Source: Pseudorhizobium tarimense
Lineage (GTDB): Bacteria; Pseudomonadota; Alphaproteobacteria; Rhizobiales; Rhizobiaceae
Direction: 5' to 3'
Length of the DNA stretch: 64,000 nt
Assembly (NCBI RefSeq): GCF_022968135.1
Contig: NZ_JALJRA010000004.1
Coordinates: 75,538 to 139,537 of the forward strand
Shown: positions 46,271-58,115 of the stretch, piece by piece
Layout of the letters: each line of letters begins with the position of its first letter
How positions within the stretch are numbered: position 1 is the stretch's first letter
Notes under the pieces: model-generated
What the model was told of the DNA's origin: nothing
The model's input: only the letters and a program-made list of their open reading frames with translations
Database searches by the model: none
Program-made: the position numbers and the translations under genes

Positions 46271-46341
46271 TTTGCCTAGCGCTTTCATCCACTGGTGCAG
46301 CCGTGCAACTGGCACAATGCTGCAACGCAAAAAGAACCGGC

Positions 46342-47262
46342 CTAGCCGTGCTGCAGGTGGATAGTAACCCAGCCGTTACGCCACAGGGTGCGGACGTGGC
46401 GAAGCTTGACGCCGTTATAAGCAGCCAGGACCTTCCACCGTTGAGCGGCAAGGATGCCCGACAGGATGACCGAGCCACCGGGCGCAAGATTTGCGGCAAG
46501 CTGCGGCGCCATCTTGATCAGCGGACGCGCCAGGATATTGGCGATGATGAGGTCGAACGGCCCCTCTTCGGCGAAGGCCGGCGAATGGAAGCCTGGCGCC
46601 GTCACCAAACGCAGGCCCCTCGCAACGCCATTGCGGCGGGCGTTTTCCTTCGCGACCTCCACGGCGACAGGATCGATGTCGGTGGCAAGGATCGGAATAT
46701 TGCGGATCTTGCGCAGCCCGATTGCCAGGACACCACTGCCCGTACCGAGATCAAGCGCATTGCGGACGGGCCGCGAGCGCGCGACCGAATGGATCATCTC
46801 CAGGCAGCCTGCCGTCGTGCCGTGGTGTCCCGTCCCGAAGGCCTGCCCGGCGTCGATCTCGATCGCGACGTCGTTGACCTTGACCTTGTGGCGGTCATGC
46901 GAGCCATGGACGAGAAAGCGGCCAGCGCGGACTGGCTTCAATCCTTCCAGCGATTTCGCAATCCAGTCGACGTCCGGGATCACTTCCCGCTGGATATCCT
47001 TGTCCGGATAGGTCTGCGCGAGCCCCTCCTCCACACGCCGACGGACCTCATCCTCTTCATCTGCCATGAGGTAGACGGAGGCTTCCCAGAGGTCGCGCTT
47101 CTCATCCACCTCGGTGGTGCCGACGACATAATCTTCCTCGCCGAAGACTTCCGAGAGGATGGCGAGGATGCGCTCGGCATCCCGTTCGCTGGCGGTGACG
47201 TAGAGGCGGATTTCACTCAAGGGTCGGATCTTTCGGCAATTGTAAATAGGCTCGGATGCCAC
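46342..47262 (-). CDS. prmA: ribosomal protein L11 methyltransferase
   Basis: A 306-residue SAM-dependent methylase that trimethylates L11. The N-terminal domain has ASERDAERILAIL, and the methylase core has IEIDAGQAFGTGHHGTTAGCL, LDLGTGSGVLAIGL and IIANILARPLI. The frame starts with a GTG at 47262 having GGAGG nine bases upstream. A TTG at 47220 would give the usual short N-terminus SEIRLYV, but has no ribosome binding site. The true start is one of the two. Confidence 0.94.
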   Translation of the reverse strand: MASEPIYNCRKIRPLSEIRLYVTASERDAERILAILSEVFGEEDYVVGTTEVDEKRDLWEASVYLMADEEDEVRRRVEEGLAQTYPDKDIQREVIPDVDWIAKSLEGLKPVRAGRFLVHGSHDRHKVKVNDVAIEIDAGQAFGTGHHGTTAGCLEMIHSVARSRPVRNALDLGTGSGVLAIGLRKIRNIPILATDIDPVAVEVAKENARRNGVARGLRLVTAPGFHSPAFAEEGPFDLIIANILARPLIKMAPQLAANLAPGGSVILSGILAAQRWKVLAAYNGVKLRHVRTLWRNGWVTIHLQHG

Positions 47263-47299
47263 AAAGGCCCGCCTCCTTCAAGTAAGCCGAAACGACCGA

Positions 47300-47899
47300 T
47301 CAGCTCTTGATCAGGTTCTGCAGCTTCTTCACCGCCGTATCCGGGTTTTCGCCATAGGAGATGGTGCCGGCGAAGCGGCCTTCAGCATCCAGCAGGAAGA
47401 CGGACGCCGTGTGGTCCATCGTGTAGTCGCCGTCCGGATCCTTCTCGTCGAGCGGTACCTTCTTGAAGTATACCTTGAAGCCCTTGGCCATCTCAGTGAC
47501 CTTTTCCGGCGGACCAGAAATCCCTGTGACGCGATCGGTGACGTTGGATATGTACTGGCCGAGAAGTTCTGGCGAATCGCGCTCCGGGTCCACCGTGACG
47601 AAATAGCCGGCGAGCTTGGTCCCATCCGGATCGACCTGATGCATCCAGCCGTTCAGTTCAAAAAGCGTCGTCGGGCATACTTCTGGGCAGTGCGTGAAGC
47701 CGAAGAAGAGTGCCGTGGGCTTTTGCCGGAACGCCTGCTCGGTGATCGGCTCCCCGTTCTGTGCGACCAGCTCGAAGGGCACACCGAAGGGCGCCTCGGC
47801 GATCTGCTCCTGGGTGCGCGTAACCTGGAAGGTGAGCCAAGCCAGCACGCCGCCAAGGACGACGACGGCAGCCCAAAGGACGATGCGCAGCGTTTTCAT
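47300..47899 (-). CDS. SCO-family copper chaperone
   Basis: A 199-residue membrane-anchored thioredoxin-fold protein. A hydrophobic anchor (residues 5-24) is followed by the copper-binding C71-PEV-C75 and a later His in YTMDHTASVF. SCO proteins insert copper into the CuA site of cytochrome c oxidase subunit II. It is read toward prmA with a 37-base gap. A predicted 52-residue membrane protein lies 131 bases upstream in the same direction. Confidence 0.93.
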   Translation of the reverse strand: MKTLRIVLWAAVVVLGGVLAWLTFQVTRTQEQIAEAPFGVPFELVAQNGEPITEQAFRQKPTALFFGFTHCPEVCPTTLFELNGWMHQVDPDGTKLAGYFVTVDPERDSPELLGQYISNVTDRVTGISGPPEKVTEMAKGFKVYFKKVPLDEKDPDGDYTMDHTASVFLLDAEGRFAGTISYGENPDTAVKKLQNLIKS

Positions 47900-48030
47900 G
47901 GTTTGACCCGACCTTACATTGATAACAGGCGTTCTATTGCTGCCCGCTTAGGCGAAACATCCGCTGCTGGCAAACGCTTTGCCCGCTCCTGCCGGAGTTT
48001 GCGCTGATTTGTCTCAAAGCAAGGAGGCCC

Positions 48031-48189
48031 TCAAAGGCAGCCGGACAGTCCAAGATCGCCGAGTGTCAGCATCATCAACGACCCGTGGGCGATCCAACCA
48101 TAGAAGGCTGCCGCGGTAAGCCCCGTGATGGCAAGCGCGACGAGAAGCGCGATCGGCAGGCGATGACCTGATGGCGAAACCTGTTCCAT
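48031..48189 (-). CDS. small membrane protein of 52 residues (hypothetical)
   Basis: An open frame reads from an ATG at 48189, seven bases after AGGAT, to TGA at 48031. The product has a membrane segment IALLVALAITGLTAAAFYGWIA (in two parts, about residues 13-34) and a short tail. It ends upstream of the SCO gene, in the same direction, so it may be the first gene of a small operon. I do not recognise the family; a role in respiratory assembly is only a guess by position. Confidence 0.55.
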   Translation of the reverse strand: MEQVSPSGHRLPIALLVALAITGLTAAAFYGWIAHGSLMMLTLGDLGLSGCL

Positions 48190-48463
48190 GGGCAGATCCT
48201 AGCCGAAATCGGCATCGGCGCAAAGATCCCTCTCTCGGCATTAGCGGAAGCTTAACCCCTCCATGGCACGCTGATCGCGCGAAGGTGGATTTGAGAGAGT
48301 ACGTCTGCTCTGCGACGAAGAGCAAGGCGTCAGCCGAAGCCACGCCGACATGACGTCACCGAGACCTTCTCGCCTGCGCATCACGATCCGACAATCCAAG
48401 GCAGCCTGAATGGCGGCATCTGCGGCACGAGCCGCGGGCCCATTGGCAGGTGGGGGAACAGAC

Positions 48464-48931
48464 ATGAGCAACGCCATCAAGCAATCGGGAGCCTATCTCG
48501 AAATCGTCTCCTTCCATCTCGGGGACCAGGAATTCTGCATCGATATCATGGCGATCCGCGAAATTCGCGGCTGGGCGCCGGTGACGCCGATGCCCCACAC
48601 CCCCCCTTATGTGCTCGGTCTCATTAACCTTCGCGGCGCCGTCATTCCCGTGATTGACATGGCCTGCCGCCTCGGCATGAAAATGACGGAGCCCTCCGAG
48701 CGTTCGGCGATCATCGTCACCGACATTGCTGGAAAGCTTGTCGGCCTGCTGGTCGAACAGGTCTCTGACATGATGACCATCCGTTCCGAAGACCTGCAGC
48801 CGGCGCCGGAGATCATTCCGGAACAGCAGCGGGCCTTCTGCCGCGGCATCGTGGCGCTAGAAAAGACGATGGTTTGCTTCCTCAACCTAGACACCGTCAT
48901 TGCCGACGAACTGACGCGCGAAGCGGCCTGA
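48464..48931 (+). CDS. cheW: chemotaxis scaffold protein CheW
   Basis: A 155-residue single CheW domain with VSFHLGDQEFCIDIMAIREI (residues 15-34), LGLINLRGAVIPVIDM and GLLVEQVSDM. CheW links chemoreceptors to the kinase CheA. The gene is alone, away from a che operon. GGGGGA lies about seven bases before the ATG at 48464. A terminator hairpin follows at 48949. Confidence 0.93.
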   Translation: MSNAIKQSGAYLEIVSFHLGDQEFCIDIMAIREIRGWAPVTPMPHTPPYVLGLINLRGAVIPVIDMACRLGMKMTEPSERSAIIVTDIAGKLVGLLVEQVSDMMTIRSEDLQPAPEIIPEQQRAFCRGIVALEKTMVCFLNLDTVIADELTREAA

Positions 48932-48948
48932 TTGAGCCGCTCTGATCC

Positions 48949-48990
48949 AACCGTCATCTCCGGTCGCTAACAACCCGAAGATGACGGTTT
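48949..48990 (+). terminator. terminator after cheW
   Basis: Perfect 11-base arms AACCGTCATCT (48949-48959) and complement (48979-48989) surround a 19-base loop, with TTTCG at the 3' side. It begins 17 bases after the cheW stop. Confidence 0.75.
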
Positions 48991-49129
48991 CGATATGTGC
49001 ACGTGAAGTCTTCTCTGATTCGTTCTGGAACGATCCGGCCCTGCCGTGTTCCTCTAGTGTCCAGCGGACAGCGAATTGTTCGGCTAAGCCAAAGGCTGGT
49101 CGGTCGGAACCCGAACAGGGAGACTTACC

Positions 49130-49594
49130 ATGAAAAACGCCGTAACGCTCGCTATCGCCGCTGCTCTTTCCACCGCTTCGCTCGGCGGCATTTCCTACGC
49201 CCAGACGACAGCATCGACGACCGCGACATCGGACATGAACGACATGATCCGCATCGTCCGCGTCGATGCCAACGCTGATAGCGACGACGCCAACAACCCG
49301 ATCCCGCAGATGTTCCGCAGTCCGACCGCTGACATGACGGCGGATGCCCAGGCTCCGGTCCAGGCGGATCCTGCTCTCATGGCAGAACTGCAGGAAAACA
49401 GCATTGAGCTGGACAATGTCCTGGCAATTGACACGGCAGCCAGTGGCGGCAAGATCCTTTACGTCAAGCAAGCGATCGATATCCTCTCAAGGATTGAAGG
49501 AGCCCGCGTTATGGGCTCTTTTCGTATGGGGGCGGACAAGGGTTGTGATTTTCCTTCCGTTGGGTGGAACGGTCAAATGCCGGAGGGCGGATAG
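49130..49594 (+). CDS. small secreted protein with apparent stop loss
   Basis: A 154-residue frame with a clear signal peptide (AVTLAIAAALSTASLGGISYA, cleavage after about residue 24; split) and a mature part with no recognised domain. At codon 114 (49469-49471) the sequence is CAA, one change from TAA, right after GGKILYVK. From there the frame runs into an intrinsic terminator (49498-49522), which is odd for coding DNA. The likely original protein is 113 residues, and the last 41 are read-through. Family function unknown; GGGAG lies before the ATG. Confidence 0.7.
   Translation: MKNAVTLAIAAALSTASLGGISYAQTTASTTATSDMNDMIRIVRVDANADSDDANNPIPQMFRSPTADMTADAQAPVQADPALMAELQENSIELDNVLAIDTAASGGKILYVKQAIDILSRIEGARVMGSFRMGADKGCDFPSVGWNGQMPEGG
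49498..49522 (+). terminator. intrinsic terminator inside the secreted-protein frame
   Basis: A stem GAGCCC / GGGCTC with the loop GCGTTAT, extended by AAG/TTT pairs, leads into a TTTT run. It lies 27 bases beyond the place where a stop would be restored by a CAA-to-TAA change, and within the extended open frame. Confidence 0.8.
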
Positions 49595-49623
49595 AGATCG
49601 CCTGTGACTGAGGGGGAGGACGA

Positions 49624-51280
49624 ATGTCAGAGACAGCGGATGTGATTGTGATTGGCGCCGGGCTGTCGGGCCTGGTGGCGGCGACGGAACTGGCAGACGC
49701 GGGCAAGAGCGTCGTGATCATCGACCAGGAGCCCGAGCAGAATCTCAGGGCCCAAACCTTTTGGTCCTTTAGCGGCCTCTTCCTCATCGACTCCCCGGAG
49801 CAAAGGCGGATGGGCACGCGACAACCTTGAGCTTGCCCGCCGCGACTGGTTGGGAACGGCAGCCTTCGATCGCCCAGAGGATTTCTGGCCGAAAGCATGG
49901 GCGGACGCCTATCTCGCCTTCGCCGCCGGCGAGAAGCGAGAATGGCTGCAGGCCATGGGCCATCGCTTCTTCCCGTCGTCGGATGGGCGGAGCGAGAGGC
50001 GGCTGGTCCGCAACCTCTCAAGGCAATTCGGTTCCTCGGTTTCATATCACCTGGGGAACAGGTCCCGGCGGCGTCGAGCTGTTCGAGCGCCGCGTGCGCG
50101 AGGCCGAAGCCGCAGGACAGCTGCGCTTTCGCTGGCGCCACCGGGTGGACCGTCTGATCAAGACGGGTGATACGGTCACCGGTGTGGCCGGTAGCGTGCT
50201 TGAATCTCGTGCGACACCGAGAGGTGCCGAAAGCTCGCGCATTGTCACTGGCGATTTTGAGCTGAGCGCACAGGCGGTGATCGTCCGTCCGGCGGCATTG
50301 GCGGCGATCCGGAGCTTTTCCGGAAGAATTGGCCGGCCCGCCTGGGGCCGGCGCCGAAGACCATGGTGGCCGGCGTGCCGAAGCATGTCGACGGTCGTAT
50401 GTTGGGCGTTACCGAAGAGGCCGGCGGCAGGATCATCCACCGCGGCCGCATGTGGCACTACACCGAAGGCCTGCGAAACTGGAATCCCATCTGGGGAGAA
50501 CCATGGCATTCGCATCCTCCCCGGCCCCTCCTCTCTCTGGTTAGACGCAACCGGCAAGCGCCTGCCGGCCCCGTTCTTCCCCGGCTACGATACGCTGGGG
50601 ACGCTGCAGCACATTCTTGCTACCGGCTAAGACTACAGCTGGTTCATCCTCAACCAGACCATCATCCGCAAGGAGTTCGCGCTCTCCGGCTCCGAGCAGA
50701 ACCCGGATATCACCGGCCGCGACTGGCGCCTGACCGCCCGCCGCGCGATCGGACGCCGGACAACGGCGCCGGTCGAGGCCTTCAAGGAGCACGGCGAGCA
50801 TTTCGCCGTCGCATCCAACCTAGCCGAACTCGTGCGCGGAATGAACAGGGTGGCGGGCGGCGGCCTGCTGCGCTTCGACGAGATCGAGCGGAAAATTGCC
50901 GCACGCGACGGCCAGATGATGAACCCGTACGCAAAGGATGCGCAGGTGATGGGCATCCACAATGCCCGCCGCTCGCTCGGCGACAAGATGATCCGCACGG
51001 CGCGGCCGCACCGCATCCTTGATCCGGCACACGGGCCGCTGATTGCGGTGAAGCTCAATATCCTGACGCGCAAGACACTGGGTGGTCCGGAAACCGACCT
51101 TTCCGCGCGCGTGCTGGATGCTGGCGGAGAAGTGGTGCCCGGCTCTACGCCGTGGGCGAGGCCGCAGGGTTCGGTGGTGGCGGCATGCACGGCTACCGGG
51201 CGCTGGAAGGCACCTTCCTCGGCGGGTGCCTGTTTTCCGGACGGGATCGCAGGGCGGCGGCTGCGGCGGCCGTCGCCTAA
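49624..51280 (+). pseudogene. FAD-dependent dehydrogenase (KstD/FrdA-like), heavily decayed
   Basis: The gene starts with a good FAD motif VIVIGAGLSGLVAATELA, then loses frame near 49800. Fragments of one long flavoprotein continue in order in all three frames: LAFAAGEKREWLQAMGHRF, PRFHITWGTGPGG, VPKHVDGRMLGVTEEAGG, ILPGPSSLWLDATGKRLPAP, an in-frame TAA at 50628, DYSWFILNQTIIRKEF, PHRILDPAHGPLIAVKL, and GYRALEGTFLGGCLFSG at the end. Six or more frameshifts are implied. The intact protein would be about 550 residues. No insertion sequence is seen. Confidence 0.88.
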
Positions 51281-51284
51281 CGCC

Positions 51285-51776
51285 TTACGGCTTGCCGTTC
51301 GTCCAGGTCACCTCTTCGCCATAGAGCGGGACGGTGGAGACCGACATCTTCGCCGAGCCCTCAACCACCTGGCGCGAATGGGCGAGATAGATCAGCGTGT
51401 CGTTTGCCTTGTCGTAGATCCGCTTGACGAGCAGATCCTTCCAGATCAGCGAGCGCCCCTGGCGAAAGACCTCCTCGCCGCCCTTCGACAGGTCGATGTC
51501 GCCGATCTCGATAGGCCCGGTCTGGCGGCAAGCGATCGAGCTGTTGGAGGGATCCTCGAACCAGTTGCCCTGCTTCAGCCGGTCGATGATGGAGCGATCG
51601 AAATAGGTGACGTGGCAGGTGACACCATTCACTTCCGGATCGGCGACAGCCTCGACGATGATGTCGTTGCCAATCCAGTCGACGCCGACTTCACCTACGA
51701 CTTCAGCCATGGAGGGTGCGGCGAGAAAGCCGCAGGACAGGGTGGCGGCGAACGAAAGAAGGGCAACGCGTTTCAT
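51285..51776 (-). CDS. creA: CreA family secreted protein
   Basis: A 163-residue protein with a signal peptide (MKRVALLSFAATLSCGFLAA, cut near residue 24) and the CreA pattern: VGEVGVDWIGNDIIVEAVADP and DRSIIDRLKQGNWFEDPSN in the middle. CreA is a conserved periplasmic protein of unknown role. The frame extends to 51800; GGAGA lies nine bases before the ATG at 51776. It ends four bases beyond the decayed dehydrogenase, on the opposite strand. Confidence 0.9.
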   Translation of the reverse strand: MKRVALLSFAATLSCGFLAAPSMAEVVGEVGVDWIGNDIIVEAVADPEVNGVTCHVTYFDRSIIDRLKQGNWFEDPSNSSIACRQTGPIEIGDIDLSKGGEEVFRQGRSLIWKDLLVKRIYDKANDTLIYLAHSRQVVEGSAKMSVSTVPLYGEEVTWTNGKP

Positions 51777-51855
51777 CAGCAACATTCTCCGGTAAACCAT
51801 CTGTGATCAGAGATAAGCGCGCGGTGACAGGTTGCAAGCCGTGTCGGCCGACTTG

Positions 51856-52446
51856 CTACTTCAGCCGGCAGGTGCAAGGGGCATAGCCGCCGTCAAACAA
51901 GCGCCCGACCTTCATGTTAATCATCGCCGGGATCTCCCGCACATGGGAGACGCCGAGCGACCTGCCGATGGCGATGGCCGCGCGCGCACAGACGGCGGCG
52001 TCTTCCGCGGCATTGTGGTGCAGAAAGCTGAGCCCGAGATGTGCCGCCAGCGCATTCAGCCGATGGGAACCGAGATGCGGCCAGACCTTCTGGGCCATCT
52101 TCACGCTGCAGAGATAGGAAAGCTCCGGATAACCGCGCCGGTAGAGATCGAGGCAGGCGCGCCAGACGCTGAAGTCGAAGGCGGCGTTGTGGGCGATCAT
52201 AGTGGCGTCGCGAAAGTCGTCGGCAAATTCATCCATCACCTCCGGAAACGCGGAAGCATCCTCCACATCTTCCGGGTGGATGCCGTGGATCGCGATGTTG
52301 AAAGAGGAGAACCGCATGTCGTGCGGCCGGATCAGCCGCTCTTCCACCCGCACCACCTCGCCGTCCTCGATCCACGCCAGCCCAACCGAGCAGGCACTGC
52401 CGCGCGTTTCGTTGGCGGTTTCGAAGTCGATGGCAATGGTTTTCAA
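51856..52446 (-). CDS. DnaQ-like 3'-5' exonuclease
   Basis: A 196-residue DEDD-superfamily exonuclease. Exo I is IAIDFETAN (D7, E9), Exo II is MIAHNAAFDFSVWRACL and Exo III is HLGLSFLHHNAAEDAAVCA, whose His before a later Asp marks the DEDDh type. It is a stand-alone nuclease domain similar to the DNA polymerase III epsilon core but not DnaQ itself. The 268 bases upstream, to the acetyltransferase gene, hold nothing recognisable. Confidence 0.9.
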   Translation of the reverse strand: MKTIAIDFETANETRGSACSVGLAWIEDGEVVRVEERLIRPHDMRFSSFNIAIHGIHPEDVEDASAFPEVMDEFADDFRDATMIAHNAAFDFSVWRACLDLYRRGYPELSYLCSVKMAQKVWPHLGSHRLNALAAHLGLSFLHHNAAEDAAVCARAAIAIGRSLGVSHVREIPAMINMKVGRLFDGGYAPCTCRLK

Positions 52447-52714
52447 GCGGTCGGTCCGGATGATGTTTTCTCCTTGTAGATCCCGCGAAATGATTCCGCA
52501 AAGAGCGTGAGATATCGCAGCTTGATCTTTGCCAGGATTTCCCCTCTCCTACCGACATGATCAGCTTCGCTGCGCCCATGCATCTTACCGTGACCATTCG
52601 CCCTGCAGGGCGCGTGGCGGTCTTGGCGCGTTAGTCGATCACTCCGTCCCACCCTGCCGACAAATGGCAGGGATGGACATTCCGCTCTGCCTCAACAAAC
52701 CCAAGGAGAGCGAA

Positions 52715-55449
<2,735 letters not shown>

Positions 55450-55557
55450 TTATCCGTTTTAGCGCAGATTCCCGGAAAGCAAACAAGCGGTTGGCAAAGA
55501 ACGCCTTGTCAGCGCGAAGACAGCGCGGGTAGATAGTCGCAAGCTGAGGAACGCGCC

Positions 55558-56427
55558 ATGGCGATCGACATTTCCACTCTGCGCATCCTCGAACCCTATC
55601 CGGGCATCTTCGCCTATTACGACGGGCGTGTTCTCGGGAAGCGGCTCTATTCCGACAAGCCGAACTGGCTGGACGATGGCGCCTATGAGCTTGGATCGGC
55701 GTGCTATACCATCGTCGATGGCGGAGAGGCCGTGGTCTATGACACGCACTTGTCGCTTGAACATGCGCGGTTCGTTCGCGATCATCTGGAAAGCCTCTGT
55801 GTCACCACGATCCGTGTCGTTCTCAGCCACTGGCATGCCGACCACGTTGCCGGCAACGCCGTCTTCCAAGACTGCGAAATCGTCGCCCTTTCCTTGACAG
55901 CAAAGACTCTCGAAGAGAAACGCACATCTCTCGCGACCCGTGAGCCGCCGATCGATCCGCTCGTCATGCCGACGCATACCTTCGAGACGAGCCTCGCCCT
56001 GACGGTCGGCAGGCGCCGCGTCAAGCTGCACCATTTCAACATCCACAGCGCCGACGGCAACGTGCTCTGGCTTCCCGATGACGGCCTGCTGCTGGCGGGC
56101 GATACTCTGGAGGACACGGTGACCTATGTCTCGGAGCCGGAGAACATTCCGGTCCACATCCGGGAGCTTCGGCGCATGCGCGAGTGGCCGATCCTGCGCA
56201 TCCTGCCCAACCACGGCTCCGCCGAGAGAATAGCCGCGGGCGGCTACTCCATTGACTTCATCGAGGCGAACCGGCGCTATCTCGAAGCGATCACCGGCAC
56301 AGGTCCCCTGCCCGCAACTTTGAAGGAACTGGTGGCGGAGGACGTCGCGGCCGGGATAATCGATTACTTTGCGCCGTATGAAGCTGTTCATCGGCGCAAT
56401 CTGGAGGCTGCCCAATCCCTACGCTAA
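55558..56427 (+). CDS. MBL-fold metallo-hydrolase
   Basis: A 289-residue protein with the zinc-binding SHWHADHVAGN (residues about 96-106), a later GDTLEDTV with the bridging Asp, and LPNHGSAERIA near 218. The family includes hydrolases of thioesters and lactams. No specific substrate is suggested. GAGGAA lies before the ATG. It stands between ligA and recN, reading opposite to both. Confidence 0.88.
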   Translation: MAIDISTLRILEPYPGIFAYYDGRVLGKRLYSDKPNWLDDGAYELGSACYTIVDGGEAVVYDTHLSLEHARFVRDHLESLCVTTIRVVLSHWHADHVAGNAVFQDCEIVALSLTAKTLEEKRTSLATREPPIDPLVMPTHTFETSLALTVGRRRVKLHHFNIHSADGNVLWLPDDGLLLAGDTLEDTVTYVSEPENIPVHIRELRRMREWPILRILPNHGSAERIAAGGYSIDFIEANRRYLEAITGTGPLPATLKELVAEDVAAGIIDYFAPYEAVHRRNLEAAQSLR

Positions 56428-56438
56428 AGCAAGCCTGA

Positions 56439-58112
56439 TCAGTCCGCCCCGGCCAGCAGCTTCTTTGCCGCCGCGCGTGCCTCGTCGGTGACGGATGCGC
56501 CGGCGAGCATGCGTGCGATTTCTTCCGCGCGGTGTTCGGGCGCCATGGTGGCGACGCGCGTGGCGATCTTCTCGGATCCGTCGCCGGCCGGTCCCTTGGA
56601 GATAAGCAGATGCGTGGCCGCACGCGCTGCCACCTGCGGCGCATGCGTGACAGAAAGCACCTGAACCTTTTCCGACAACCGCTTCAGCCGCTGGCCGATC
56701 GCATCCGCCACGGCACCGCCAACGCCGGTGTCGATCTCATCGAAGACGAGTGTCGGAGCAGAGCCGCGATCGGCAAGGGCGACCTTCAGCGCCAGCAGGA
56801 ACCGCGAAAGTTCGCCGCCGGAGGCGACCTTCATGATCGGGCCGGGCCGTGTGCCGGGGTTGGTCTGCACGTGGAATTCGACGGTATCGATACCTTCGGC
56901 CGTCGCCGCTTCCGGGTCGATGGTGACTTCAACCATGAAACGCGCGCGCTCCAGCTTCAGCGCAGGCAGTTCCGCCATCACCGCCTCCGCCAAAGCCGTG
57001 GCGCCATCGCGCCTTTTTTCCGAGAGCGACAGTGCCGCCGCGTCGAAATCCGCCTTGGCCGCAACCGCCTGCGTCTCCAGTTGGCCGAGCTTCTCCTCGC
57101 CCGCATCCAGATCGGCAAGATCCGCGACCATCTTCTCGGCCAGCGCCGGAAGATCGGCAACAGCAACGGAATACTTGCGGCCAGCAGCACGAAGGGCAAA
57201 AAGTCGCTCCTCGACGCGCTCCAGCTCCCGCGGATCGAACTCCGTCTTCCGCAGCGCCGCTTCCACCTCCATCTGGGCGTTGGAGAGGCTGTTGAGCGCC
57301 GCATCGAGAAGCTCGACCGTCTCCTCCAGCAGTCCGGGCGCCTCGTGGCTCTTGCGTTCGAGACGCCGCACCATCGAGGCGATCAGCGGCACCGGCGAGG
57401 CGTTGCCGTTAAGGAAGTCGGACGCCTCCGAGATGTCGCCGGCAATCCGCTCCGCCTTCTGCATCTGCGAGCGCTGCTCGGCGAGCTCCTCTTCCTCGCC
57501 GTCGCGCGGGCTCAAGGTTTTCAGCTCCTCGACGGAGGAGCGGATGTAATCGGCCTCTCGCGCGGCCGCCTCAACCTTGGCCCCATGTGCCTTGAAGACA
57601 CGTTGGGCATCCTTCCAAATGCGGTAGAGGCCGGCCACCTTCTGGCTCTCGTCCTTCAGCCCGGCAAAGGCATCGAGCAGCGTGCGGTGGGTATTGGTGT
57701 CGGTGAGAGCGCGGTCGTCGTGCTGGCCGTGGATCTCGACCAGCACCTGCCCTGCCTGACGCATGAGCTGGACGCTGACCGGCTGATCATTAATCGAGGC
57801 ACGGGTACGGCCATCGGCCGACTGGATGCGGCGGAAGATCAGGTCGCCGTCGTCATCGATGCCGTTTTCCCGCAGAAGCAGTCTTGCGGGATGCTGGCCG
57901 GAAACGTCAAAGACGGCCGTCACCTGCCCCTTGTCCTCACCATGGCGCACAAGTCCGCCATCGCCGCGCCCGCCAAGGGCGAGCGAAAGGCTGTCGAGAA
58001 GGATGGACTTGCCCGCCCCGGTCTCTCCCGTCAGCACCGACAGGCCAGACTCGAAATCGAGATCCAGCCGCTCGATCAGGACGATATCGCGGATCGAAAG
58101 CTGGACGAGCAT
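56439..58112 (-). CDS. recN: DNA repair protein RecN
   Basis: A 557-residue SMC-like ATPase for double-strand break repair. Walker A GETGAGKS is at residues 29-36; a long central coiled coil follows, and the C-terminal half holds VASGGELSRFLLALK and VFDEIDTGVGG (Walker B). It lies three bases after bamD on the same strand, forming the usual lpxC-bamD-recN run. Length matches the family. Confidence 0.97.
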   Translation of the reverse strand: MLVQLSIRDIVLIERLDLDFESGLSVLTGETGAGKSILLDSLSLALGGRGDGGLVRHGEDKGQVTAVFDVSGQHPARLLLRENGIDDDGDLIFRRIQSADGRTRASINDQPVSVQLMRQAGQVLVEIHGQHDDRALTDTNTHRTLLDAFAGLKDESQKVAGLYRIWKDAQRVFKAHGAKVEAAAREADYIRSSVEELKTLSPRDGEEEELAEQRSQMQKAERIAGDISEASDFLNGNASPVPLIASMVRRLERKSHEAPGLLEETVELLDAALNSLSNAQMEVEAALRKTEFDPRELERVEERLFALRAAGRKYSVAVADLPALAEKMVADLADLDAGEEKLGQLETQAVAAKADFDAAALSLSEKRRDGATALAEAVMAELPALKLERARFMVEVTIDPEAATAEGIDTVEFHVQTNPGTRPGPIMKVASGGELSRFLLALKVALADRGSAPTLVFDEIDTGVGGAVADAIGQRLKRLSEKVQVLSVTHAPQVAARAATHLLISKGPAGDGSEKIATRVATMAPEHRAEEIARMLAGASVTDEARAAAKKLLAGAD

Positions 58113-58115
58113 CGC

